Source: Ferrovum myxofaciens (lineage in GTDB: Bacteria; Pseudomonadota; Gammaproteobacteria; Burkholderiales; Ferrovaceae). Taken from it: a stretch of 41,338 nucleotides of DNA. Both the position numbers and the translations under genes were made by a program. The DNA lies in contig NZ_JPOQ01000056.1 of assembly GCF_000735045.1 (NCBI RefSeq), positions 1 through 41,338 of the forward strand. The letters are read 5' to 3'. The notes below the pieces were generated by a model that saw nothing but the letters and a program-made list of their open reading frames with translations, was not told where the DNA came from and searched no databases. Shown here piece after piece: positions 35,214 through 41,338 of this stretch (position 1 is its first letter; the number at the start of each line of letters is the position of its first letter).

Positions 35214-35495
35214 TTATCCTCGCCGCCCACCTGCCGCCTGAAACATCTCGATGAAGGCTTTCATGTCCGCTTCAGTGTTCTGGATAGATTTGTGGGGAAC
35301 TGCTTTTGGTTCAGTCTTGAACCCTTCGGGTTTGATGCCCAGATAGGCTTGCACCATCTCGCGCAAGGGTGGGTGCTGTGCCCAGTAGCGCCTCAGTGCA
35401 TACAACCGGGGAATGTCCATGGAATGATCGATGTACTCCCAACTCCAACCGGTACGGTCGATGATCTGGCAGTAAATCTCATCCCACGCTATGAC
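35214..35495 (-). CDS. Tail assembly chaperone C-terminal part (T-like, via -1 frameshift)
   Basis: This open frame has no convincing SD of its own. Read from the -1 shift at GGGGAAG (35495-35501), it yields a 93-residue extension beginning VIAWDEIYCQIIDRTGWSWE and continuing YIDHSMDIPRLYALRRYWAQ and MVQAYLGIKPEG. This content fits the T part of phage tail chaperones, which is made only as a fusion with the G-like protein. If translated alone from ATG at 35420 it would be 68 aa. The next gene, the tape measure, is in the position expected after G/GT genes. Confidence 0.7.
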   Translation of the reverse strand, partial: VIAWDEIYCQIIDRTGWSWEYIDHSMDIPRLYALRRYWAQHPPLREMVQAYLGIKPEGFKTEPKAVPHKSIQNTEADMKAFIEMFQAAGGRRG

Positions 35496-35785
35496 TTCCC
35501 CGCCGCTGCTTCCCCCGGTTCAGTCTCCTGGGGTTGATTGACCGAGAGACACACCCGAAACGCTTCACGGAAGTTGGCGATGTCCAGGTTCTGGAACTCG
35601 AACACCTCCTGCTGCAATTCCGGATAATTACGCCTGAGGCTGGTGAACAGGATGTCGGCCATCTGGTTCAGGCTCGCATCTGATTTGCCGGTAAAAATGT
35701 CTTCATACTTGCGCACACAGGCAAAGGGCGCAGGCGGGCAGAGGAAGGAGGCATCGCCCAGTTTGATTTCTGTCCCATCAATCAT
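35489..35785 (-). CDS. Tail assembly chaperone (G-like)
   Basis: A 98-aa protein, MIDGTEIKLGDASFLCPPAP, with a helical middle segment (SLNQMADILFTSLRRNYPEL) typical of the small chaperones encoded between tail tube and tape measure genes. It ends EPGEAAAGKS at 35489. The last codons contain G-GGG-AAG followed two codons later by UAG, similar to the lambda G/T slip site G-GGA-AAG. The major product is the short protein, and a minor product should continue into the following frame. Confidence 0.75.
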   Translation of the reverse strand: MIDGTEIKLGDASFLCPPAPFACVRKYEDIFTGKSDASLNQMADILFTSLRRNYPELQQEVFEFQNLDIANFREAFRVCLSVNQPQETEPGEAAAGKS

Positions 35786-35793
35786 GATTCACC

Positions 35794-36522
35794 TCAGTCC
35801 GCAAAAGAGATCCAACCCAGGGTGTTGGATGAATCCACCATGATGCTGAAGTCCATCTCGGGGATCGCGTAGTCCTCGAGTTTGGTGGCAAAGGAGAGCT
35901 TGGTGGAGGTGCACTGGTTGAGTTTCAGGGTTGCCACCTTGGGTCCCACATGAGCGGTGAAGATAGCCATGAAGGTGGGGGTGGTGCCCATGATCTGGTT
36001 GGTGAGGGCAATGCGGGTACCCCCGGTGGCCGTGGTGTAGAGATAATCGATCAGCACCGGAATTCCCGCATCTCCGGCAGAGAAGGTATAGACCCCACTG
36101 GCCTCGGCGTACTGGCCGGTGGCCGGATTGGAAATCACCTTGGTGAAGGGCAACCCAGTGGCGGCGTAGACCACCCCCAGGTCGGTGTCGAAGGTGGCGG
36201 CGTTGACCACCGTCACCGTATAAGGGGTTGCCGCCGGAATGTTGCCCAACTCCCCGATGACAGAGAGAATCAAACCGGGAGTGGCATTCTGGCCGAAGAA
36301 GATGTCATTCACCAGTCCGCCACTGATGTTGGCGAACTTGGCTTTGCCGGTGAACTTGCCTTCTCCCCGACGCACATCCACTGCAAAACTCTGCTGTCCG
36401 TAGAGTTCCTTGGTGGTGAAGGTGAAATCAAAGGTGACATCCTGCAGGGTGCCGAATTTGCGCGGCGTCGAGTTGGTGGCGGAACTGATGCCGTAGAGGT
36501 ATCCGGATCCAAAGTTAATCAT
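35794..36522 (-). CDS. Phage major tail tube protein
   Basis: A 242-aa structural protein at the tail-tube position between DUF3168 and the chaperone genes. It has beta-rich content (FGTLQDVTFDFTFTTKELYG, FAVDVRRGEGKFTGKAKFAN) and a C-terminus with LSFATKLEDYAIPEMDFSIM. The middle part (about 95-165) contains the frequent phage insertion motif ATPYTVTVVNAATFDTDLGV. A strong SD (GGAGAACCCC) precedes the ATG and is itself preceded by a hairpin with U-run. Expected to be one of the most abundant virion proteins. Confidence 0.78.
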   Translation of the reverse strand: MINFGSGYLYGISSATNSTPRKFGTLQDVTFDFTFTTKELYGQQSFAVDVRRGEGKFTGKAKFANISGGLVNDIFFGQNATPGLILSVIGELGNIPAATPYTVTVVNAATFDTDLGVVYAATGLPFTKVISNPATGQYAEASGVYTFSAGDAGIPVLIDYLYTTATGGTRIALTNQIMGTTPTFMAIFTAHVGPKVATLKLNQCTSTKLSFATKLEDYAIPEMDFSIMVDSSNTLGWISFAD

Positions 36523-36536
36523 GTGGGGTTCTCCAT

Positions 36537-36558
36537 AAAAAAGACCGCTTGAGCGGTC
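36537..36558 (-). terminator. Hairpin with U6 just upstream of the tail tube SD
   Basis: GACCGC pairs with GCGGTC around a 4-nt loop, followed on the minus strand by six U and then GGAGAACCCC and the ATG of the tail tube gene. It has terminator form but sits within the late operon, directly 5' of a ribosome binding site. Confidence 0.7.
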
Positions 36559-36609
36559 ACCAAGGGGGTGGTTCCGTGTTGACTGAGTTAGTGGATTGAC
36601 TTGAAATAC

Positions 36610-36627
36610 GGTGCCAATATTGATACC
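36610..36627 (+). promoter_or_regulatory. hicA: Putative HicAB operator
   Basis: GGTGCCAATATTGATACC is an imperfect palindrome (14 of 18 positions symmetric, with a perfect CAATATTG core) ending 8 bp before the hicA start. TTGACT (36597-36602) with TATTGA (36619-36624), 16-bp spacer, is a possible promoter overlapped by the palindrome. HicB antitoxins with ribbon-helix-helix tails repress at such sites. Confidence 0.45.
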
Positions 36628-36635
36628 ATTTGCTC

Positions 36636-36893
36636 ATGATGGTTTCCCGAAAAATTCTCGAGCAAATGCGGCGTGAGCCTGCCAGTGTCCGGTTTGGCGA
36701 TCTCAAGAAAGTCTGCGAGGAATATTTCGGCAAGCCACGCCAATCAGGTACCAGCCACGTGATCTTCAAAACGCCCTGGGTTGGAGATCCGCGGATCAAT
36801 ATCCAGGATGACAAAGGCAAAGCCAAGGCCTACCAGGTACGCCAGGTGTTGCTTGCAATCGAGAAACTGGAGGATTTACGCCATGAGAATTGA
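36636..36893 (+). CDS. hicA: HicA-type mRNA interferase toxin
   Basis: An 85-aa toxin with a dsRBD-like fold. The catalytic His is in the SGTSHVIFKTP segment (39-49), the conserved G-x-S-H signature of HicA, and a helical C-terminus (AYQVRQVLLAIEKLEDL) follows. HicA cuts mRNA independently of the ribosome. The ATG at 36636 (or 36639) was chosen; neither has a clear SD. It overlaps hicB by 11 bp and is read opposite to the surrounding phage late genes, as prophage cargo TA pairs often are. Confidence 0.87.
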   Translation: MMVSRKILEQMRREPASVRFGDLKKVCEEYFGKPRQSGTSHVIFKTPWVGDPRINIQDDKGKAKAYQVRQVLLAIEKLEDLRHEN

Positions 36894-37206
36894 TCACTAC
36901 ACTTACCGCGTCACCTGGTCTCCCGAAGATCAGGAGTCGGTTGGACTGTGCGCCGAATTTCCATCTTTATCCTGGCTTTCCCGGACTCCTGAAGCCGCCC
37001 TCAAGGGCATCCGTCAACTTGTGGCGGATACCGTTGTGGATATGCAATCCAACGGTGAGGAGGTTCCGATGCCCCTTGCCGAAAAGCACTACAGCGGCGA
37101 ATTTCGTGTGCGCATTCCGCCCGAAGTGCATCGCTCCCTGGCACTGCAGGCCGCCGAGCAAGGCATTAGTCTGAACCGGTTGGCAAGCGCCAAACTGGCA
37201 GGCTGA
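36883..37206 (+). CDS. hicB: HicB-type antitoxin
   Basis: A 107-aa antitoxin. Residues 1-60 are the HicB partial-RNase-H-like fold (YTYRVTWSPEDQESVGLCAE and the ALKGIRQLVADTV helix). Residues about 70-107 form a ribbon-helix-helix DNA-binding tail (GEFRVRIPPEVHRSLALQAA, SLNRLASAKLAG). GGAGG lies 9 nt upstream of the ATG at 36883. The pair looks complete and functional. Antitoxin-second order is normal for hicAB. Confidence 0.88.
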   Translation: MRIDHYTYRVTWSPEDQESVGLCAEFPSLSWLSRTPEAALKGIRQLVADTVVDMQSNGEEVPMPLAEKHYSGEFRVRIPPEVHRSLALQAAEQGISLNRLASAKLAG

Positions 37207-37215
37207 GCACACCTG

Positions 37216-37608
37216 TCAGCGCAGGTAATGCACCATGAAATCCATGGGCTTCACATAAATGTTGACGAGTTCATCATAGGAATCGGTGCCAGCGCCGGAC
37301 TGAATACAAGCCAGCACCGTCACTCCGCCAAAGGTGCCTGACTGGTTGTGGCAGGCGATCTTGACGGCCTCCCGCACATTGGCCGCATCCTCGGCCATCT
37401 GTCCCAGGCAGTTGACCTGGAGTCGTGCTTTGGCCGTTTCAAACTCTCCCACCCGGGTGTTGTCCTGTTTGTCGCTCACCAATTCGTACACCACGGCAGG
37501 CAGTGGATCTGCCTCGGGTCGGGTGTCGAGATAAATCCTGCTGGAGACTAATGTTCCCAATTCACTCGAGGCATTGAGCAGGGCATAGAGCGCCGTTTCG
37601 GCTTTCAT
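37216..37608 (-). CDS. DUF3168 tail completion protein
   Basis: A 130-aa protein of the DUF3168 family (tail terminator/completion, GTA g8/g9 area). It starts MKAETALYALLNASSELGTL and contains the diagnostic RIYLDTRPEADPLPAVVYEL segment and RLQVNCLGQMAEDAANVREA. The C-terminal DELVNIYVKPMDFMVHYLR is typical. It overlaps the gp10 gene by 4 bp and is the last head-side gene before the hicAB insertion. Confidence 0.85.
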   Translation of the reverse strand: MKAETALYALLNASSELGTLVSSRIYLDTRPEADPLPAVVYELVSDKQDNTRVGEFETAKARLQVNCLGQMAEDAANVREAVKIACHNQSGTFGGVTVLACIQSGAGTDSYDELVNIYVKPMDFMVHYLR

Positions 37609-38093
37609 TTGGCGACCTCGGTGTCCAGTCGGTTTCTGACATACTCAGCAAAGGTGCTGATGGCCTCATCCACCTTGGAATCCAGCGCCGGGCGCATGAA
37701 GGGTTTTTTCTGGGCTCCGGGGTGATCGATGACTTCCTTGAATAGCCCTGCAATAAACAGGCTCTTGCGATTCCTGGGTTTGATCAGGTGATGCGCCGTG
37801 CCGTACTCCACCATATGGGCGTAGTAGACATTGTTCTTTCCCCCAGCCTTGATGCTGGCTGTGATGGTGCCGTGTTTCGAGGACATCGAGATCCGGATGG
37901 AGTCGCGCAAGGCTCCGGACTTATGTCCCCTGGGCAGGTTCTCGCCCACCGGGCACAGACGCCGGGCTTCATCGCGGATCACCTTGGCCGCCGCACGCAA
38001 TCCTCCCCGCACCATATTGGCCTCGATCCGGGCCGGAAGTTCGTCCAGCAATTTCTGCAATTCGGAGAGCCCCTTCACCTCTATATCAGTCAT
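37605..38093 (-). CDS. HK97 gp10-like neck protein
   Basis: A 162-aa protein of the HK97-gp10 family that forms part of the head-tail junction. The sequence VKGLSELQKLLDELPARIEA, then RGGLRAAAKVIRDEARRLCP and VEYGTAHHLIKPRN, follows the family pattern including the common 'G..HM.EFGT' segment (here AHMVEYGT). It overlaps both neighbours by a few bases. Normal length. Confidence 0.87.
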   Translation of the reverse strand: MTDIEVKGLSELQKLLDELPARIEANMVRGGLRAAAKVIRDEARRLCPVGENLPRGHKSGALRDSIRISMSSKHGTITASIKAGGKNNVYYAHMVEYGTAHHLIKPRNRKSLFIAGLFKEVIDHPGAQKKPFMRPALDSKVDEAISTFAEYVRNRLDTEVAK

Positions 38094-38415
38094 CGAGCCT
38101 CAAGCAGTAAAGTTCCAGTCGTTCTTTGCGCGTGACATGCCGGATCCACTCGATTCGGGCGAGTGAGCCATCGGAGAAGAGAATGCGCTGGCTGGCACGA
38201 ACATCAGTGCGAAACCGGATGGTGATCAGCATGGTGGCGGCACTGCCCATGGCCTTCGCCTGGAAAATCTCGCGCCCGGTCATGTCCAGCATTTGCGCCC
38301 AGACGGTGGCCAAGGGGGACCAGGTCTCGTCGTGCCCTCCCAAAGCGCCACGCACCACCGTCAAGGTTTGAATTGTGATGCGCTGGTCGAGAAACCCTGC
38401 CGCGACGAGACTCAT
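38086..38415 (-). CDS. Phage head closure protein
   Basis: A 109-aa head-tail joining protein (SPP1 gp16 / Phage_H_T_join type). The landmarks are FLDQRITIQTLTVVRGALGG, ETWSPLATVWAQMLDMTGRE, and the strand MLITIRFRTDVRASQRI with IEWIRHVTRKERLELYCLRL. It acts as the head closure ring. The ATG overlaps the connector stop codon. Confidence 0.87.
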   Translation of the reverse strand: MSLVAAGFLDQRITIQTLTVVRGALGGHDETWSPLATVWAQMLDMTGREIFQAKAMGSAATMLITIRFRTDVRASQRILFSDGSLARIEWIRHVTRKERLELYCLRLDD

Positions 38416-39263
38416 CAGAACACCACCGTATAGGGATCGAGCAGTCGGTCCATAAAGGGCAAGGGCATCACCTTGCCCGTCTTGTCAAAGGCGGCCATCT
38501 CCTCCCGGTGTTGGTACAAGGAGCCCACCCGGATTTTGATCCAGGCGCGGATTCCCTCTGGCACCGACCCCACCAGGTTCGTGCCTGACCCCGTATCGGT
38601 CAGCGTGATGGCGGGTCCTTCTGGGGTGGCTGCCAGGGTGTACACGCCGGGAGTAATTACCGAGGCAATCCAGTAGTTGGTGGCCGGTTGCAAAGGTGAG
38701 GGGAGGGCACCTCCTGAATTGGAGAGCACAAAGGGTTGTGTGGGAAACCACGGACCCTGAATCGAGAGGGTGCCATTGGCCGCATCGGCCACGAAAGGCT
38801 CGGCATATCCTGCCGAGAAATCCACTTCCACTGCTCCGATCTGAGGCATCGGAATCGGCCAGATCTGCCCGAATACCGGCGTGATCCGGCAGGGCTCCGA
38901 GGTTAAATCCACGGTGTAATTGGCCGGGGGCATCACCTGAATCACCCCACTCATGTCCAGATACTGGATCGCGGTGACCACCCGGACCTGAGATTTTTCC
39001 AGGATGATGGCGTGACCCGGGAGCGTGAACGGCTTGCCCCATGGAATACCGATCAGGGTGGGGCCCGGAAAAGAATCCAGCACCAGTTTCCACGACTGGG
39101 CGATCAGCGCCCGCCGGGTCACAGTTTCCGCATGCATCCGGGCGGCAACGATCAGCGCAGAGATCAGCGCATCATCGTCCGTTATATCCACCCGCAGGTG
39201 GGCCTTGGCCTCGAGCAGCGAGACTGGCTCCACCACGGGGCCGCTGATCAGTTGCAGGGGCAT
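38415..39263 (-). CDS. Head-tail connector (gp6-like adaptor) with an inserted domain
   Basis: A 282-aa protein, about 80 residues longer than usual. Residues 1-155 match the TIGR02215/gp6 adaptor start (VSLLEAKAHLRVDITDDDAL, VEVDFSAGYAEP at 145-156), and residues 234-282 match its end (VPEGIRAWIKIRVGSLYQHR, LLDPYTVVF). Between them, residues about 157-233 form an extra beta-rich module with GGALPSPLQPATNYWIAS and AATPEGPAITLTDTGSGTN. This motif recurs in other phage structural proteins. The adaptor binds below the portal; the insert would point outward. Confidence 0.82.
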   Translation of the reverse strand: MPLQLISGPVVEPVSLLEAKAHLRVDITDDDALISALIVAARMHAETVTRRALIAQSWKLVLDSFPGPTLIGIPWGKPFTLPGHAIILEKSQVRVVTAIQYLDMSGVIQVMPPANYTVDLTSEPCRITPVFGQIWPIPMPQIGAVEVDFSAGYAEPFVADAANGTLSIQGPWFPTQPFVLSNSGGALPSPLQPATNYWIASVITPGVYTLAATPEGPAITLTDTGSGTNLVGSVPEGIRAWIKIRVGSLYQHREEMAAFDKTGKVMPLPFMDRLLDPYTVVF

Positions 39264-39269
39264 GAAGAA

Positions 39270-39719
39270 TCAGCCGACGATCTGGGTCACGCCCGCCTGA
39301 TTGAAGGCAGAGGCCGGTTCATAACGGGCGGAGGCTCCCAGGACAAACCCGGCAGTCTCAGAAGCGGCCACCCCAACAGTCAAAGTGAGTTCCACAAACT
39401 GATACCCATTGTTGACATCCAGTTCATGGTCCTGCAGATTGATCAGCGCCTGAGTGTTGTTGCCTGTGGCGGCCACTATCGTGGCAATGGCCTTGCCGGC
39501 GATGGCTTTGGCCCCGGTGCCGAGAGCATCCAGTGCTTGCTGCAGATTGGCATCTACCGTGGCCAGGGCTCCCAGAGTGCCGGTGGAAACCATGGCCAAC
39601 AGGGTGCGCACATTGGCCAGGGAGATCCAGCCGGTGGTCAAGGTTCCCACCGCCTGGGCAGAAGGGTTGATGGAGCCCAGGAGGGCCAGAAACTCGGAGG
39701 CTTTGGTATTCATGTCCAT
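39270..39719 (-). CDS. Small phage head protein of unknown function
   Basis: A 149-aa protein, Ala/Thr-rich, with two halves. The N-terminal half is helical (MNTKASEFLALLGSINPSAQ, LQQALDALGTGAKAIAGKAI). The C-terminal half may be beta-structured (YQFVELTLTVGVAASETAGF). Its position directly after the major capsid gene is that of head decoration or stabilisation proteins, but no family is recognised. AAGGA lies 9-10 nt before the ATG. Confidence 0.6.
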   Translation of the reverse strand: MDMNTKASEFLALLGSINPSAQAVGTLTTGWISLANVRTLLAMVSTGTLGALATVDANLQQALDALGTGAKAIAGKAIATIVAATGNNTQALINLQDHELDVNNGYQFVELTLTVGVAASETAGFVLGASARYEPASAFNQAGVTQIVG

Positions 39720-39747
39720 GATTTATGTTCCTTGAGAGAGAGGGAGA

Positions 39748-41049
39748 TTAGCGGGCGCCCAGTTGCACGAAGGGAGAGAGCGCGGCGCTGCCCTTGGCGG
39801 GCAAGATGGGGGCTGCAATCTTCGGTTGGCCATCCATGCGGAAGATGGTGCGAAACGCCGTGGCATCGGCATCGAAGTACAGATGCATGGAGGTGGCGGT
39901 TTCCATCCCTCCTACCTTGGTGATGGTCTGGTAGTAGGTCAAATCCACCAGCAGCACATCCCCCTGGGAGGAGAAGGCACTGGCGTGTTGAGACACATAG
40001 ACCGGACGGCCCAACAAGGTTCCGTAGGGCGAGCCCTTGAAGGCGGCCACGCCCCCACCCAAGGGTAGGTAGATTGGGTAATTGCCCAGAGTGAGGGTGA
40101 AGAGTGATGGCAGCACGCTGTTGTTCACGATCCACACCGCTTTCTTGAAACTTCCTGGCGGCAAGGCCGCGATCATGTTGGCAAGATTGGTGGGGGTGAG
40201 TGTATTGGTGGCCTGTCCCGAGTCCTTGGAGATGGTGACGAGCGCCTTCCCGCTCAAGGCCCCTTGAGGAATCCCTGAGCCGTTGCCAAAGAGAATGCTT
40301 TCATTGATCTTCCACTGCATGCGGCTCGCCACCTTCTTGGGCGTATAGGAGGTCAGGGCATCGGTATCGGAGAGCAGTTCATCGGTGATGGGCACCAGCG
40401 CCATGAGTTTCTTGAGGCGCAGCGAGGCGGTGCCGAACTTGGGCTTGGAAGCATTGGCGGGCGTGCCTTCACCCTGCCAGGCGACCGTAATGCCATCCGT
40501 CCCCCAGGGGGTGGTTTCATCCTTGGGCAGCACCAGGGAATTACCCGAGATCTCGATATTGTCCGTCAAGGGCAGGAACGCCTCGTCATCAAGGGAGAGC
40601 ATGAAGATGTCCTTGGCAAACTGCGGCGGGATCAGAAAACCCCCATCGGCGCCAGCGCTCTCGTTCCCATATACCCCGGGCACTGCGGCGTTGCGCAGCA
40701 TGGACAGACGATTATCCACGGGGTTACCGGGCAAGCCGGCCTGGTGCACCGCATACGCATATTCCCCGAAGTTCTTGAAGCCCCACTTGGGATCCGCCGT
40801 CATATTCTCGGTGACGCTCACGGAAGGGAGTGCCGATTCGATTCCCAGTTGCGCTTCCTCCGCGATCAGGGTCTGCTCGCGCTCGATAGCAGCGTTGAGC
40901 GCATCGATGCGCCCCTTCAGGCTATCAAAAGCAGTGACCTCCTCATTGCTCAGATCACGCCCTTCGGTGGCTGCGCCATCGGTCAGGGCTCGGGCGGATT
41001 TGACCAGTTCGGTCTTCTTGACCTGCATTTCTCGCAACTTCTTGCTCAT
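39748..41049 (-). CDS. HK97-fold major capsid protein
   Basis: A 433-aa capsid subunit. Residues 1-75 form a coiled-coil delta/scaffold domain (LREMQVKKTELVKSARALTD, SLKGRIDALNAAIEREQTLI) that is normally removed by a prohead protease. The body shows the family hallmarks: GGFLIPPQFAKDIFM, the TTPWGTDGITVAWQGEGTPA strand, FGTASLRLKKLMALVPITDE, NESILFGNGSGIPQGAL and a C-terminal domain with GTLLGRPVYVSQHA. The gene is complete. Protease, portal and terminase genes, usually just upstream, are not next to it; two hairpins and a non-coding stretch are found instead. Confidence 0.92.
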   Translation of the reverse strand: MSKKLREMQVKKTELVKSARALTDGAATEGRDLSNEEVTAFDSLKGRIDALNAAIEREQTLIAEEAQLGIESALPSVSVTENMTADPKWGFKNFGEYAYAVHQAGLPGNPVDNRLSMLRNAAVPGVYGNESAGADGGFLIPPQFAKDIFMLSLDDEAFLPLTDNIEISGNSLVLPKDETTPWGTDGITVAWQGEGTPANASKPKFGTASLRLKKLMALVPITDELLSDTDALTSYTPKKVASRMQWKINESILFGNGSGIPQGALSGKALVTISKDSGQATNTLTPTNLANMIAALPPGSFKKAVWIVNNSVLPSLFTLTLGNYPIYLPLGGGVAAFKGSPYGTLLGRPVYVSQHASAFSSQGDVLLVDLTYYQTITKVGGMETATSMHLYFDADATAFRTIFRMDGQPKIAAPILPAKGSAALSPFVQLGAR

Positions 41050-41066
41050 TTGGGTTCTCCAGAAAT

Positions 41067-41086
41067 AAAAAAACCGCTCAGGGCGG
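41067..41086 (-). terminator. Hairpin with U7 upstream of the capsid SD
   Basis: CCGC pairs with GCGG around a 5-nt loop and is followed on the minus strand by seven U, then by the SD GGAGAACCC of the capsid gene. It is the shorter of two tandem hairpins here. Confidence 0.55.
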
Positions 41087-41099
41087 GATTGATGGGCAC

Positions 41100-41121
41100 A
41101 AAAAAACCGCCATGGGGCGGT
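41100..41121 (-). terminator. Intrinsic terminator upstream of the capsid gene
   Basis: ACCGCC pairs with GGCGGT around a 4-nt loop, with seven U following on the minus strand. It would stop minus-strand transcription entering from the right end of the window. Confidence 0.7.
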
Positions 41122-41338
41122 GGTGGACTTGATGCTGATGAGTCGTGTCAGTTCGTGGAAAGACTCAATGGATCGTCACCTGCAATAGGAGTAATATTGG
41201 ACGGGAAATGGTTTCCTGAATCCGTGTTCGAAGCCCTTAAAAACATATACAACCGTTTGAATTAATGAGATAATTAGTCATATTCTTTCTTCACCCAAAC
41301 GAACATGGCACACTTTGAAGTCCGGCAATCCGAGAAAC
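41122..41338 (+). other. Non-coding stretch, possible start of a + strand gene at 41305
   Basis: No gene is seen from 41122 to about 41300. An AT-rich segment has TTGAAT (41257-41262) and TATTCT (41281-41286) at 18-bp spacing, a possible + strand promoter. An ATG at 41305 opens a frame reading MAHFEVRQSEK that runs off the window. No SD is visible, so whether this is a gene is uncertain. The next gene to the right may be divergent from the capsid operon. Confidence 0.25.

Noticed and set aside
19741-41049. A true gene transfer agent cluster
   Set aside because: The tail-tip order is GTA-like, but cargo genes, fibre genes and lysis genes embedded in the late operon fit a prophage better, and the diagnostic terminase/portal end is outside the window.

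Overview
The window looks like a chromosomal accessory region of a Gram-negative proteobacterium, probably beta-, gamma- or Acidithiobacillia-like. The pointers are an integron-type attC site, a YecA/UPF0149 protein next to a RecD2-type helicase, a PEP-CTERM protein (an exosortase substrate, so an outer membrane), and moderately high GC in most genes. The species cannot be named from the sequence alone.

Region 1 (1-4400) is a patchwork. A 63-bp attC-like site (185-247) precedes a HigBA-type toxin-antitoxin pair. An IS21 istB remnant follows, then an IS1380-family element that cuts off a recD2 helicase gene. An intact yecA-like gene comes last. A long perfect palindrome, a perfect hairpin terminator and tRNA-like debris (4430-4850) fill the gap before region 2.

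Region 2 (4965-19684) is one tightly packed + strand operon of nine genes with four 4-bp stop/start overlaps. The order is: a BrxR/CapW-like WYL regulator; a DrmD-type SNF2 helicase with a C-terminal DUF3883 nuclease-like domain; a PtuA-like ATPase and a PtuB-like HNH nuclease (a Septu-type pair); a DUF1156 DNA methyltransferase; a DUF499 ATPase; an unrecognised four-helix membrane protein; and two paralogous MBL-fold (ComEC/Rec2-like) proteins. This is an anti-phage island. The helicase-methylase-ATPase core surrounds a nested Septu-type pair. A membrane protein/MBL/MBL trio follows that I cannot match to a named system and that is the best candidate for something undescribed.

Region 3 (about 19740-41049) is the late module of a siphophage-like prophage read on the minus strand. 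From right to left it runs: HK97 capsid, small head gene, connector, head closure, gp10, DUF3168, tail tube, tail chaperone with a likely -1 frameshift, tape measure, lysis genes (endolysin fused in frame to a holin), lectin-like tail protein, DUF2460, tail-fibre cassette, DUF2163, NlpC/P60, and the large tail-tip protein. The order DUF2460-DUF2163-NlpC/P60-tip protein is that of gene transfer agents and related phages. Two + strand cargo insertions break it: a HicAB pair and a PEP-CTERM protein gene with an AT-rich upstream region and a (TTCCG)5 tract. Terminase, portal and integrase are not in the window. The stretch at 19741-20128 holds decayed small phage ORFs, including a duplicated segment.
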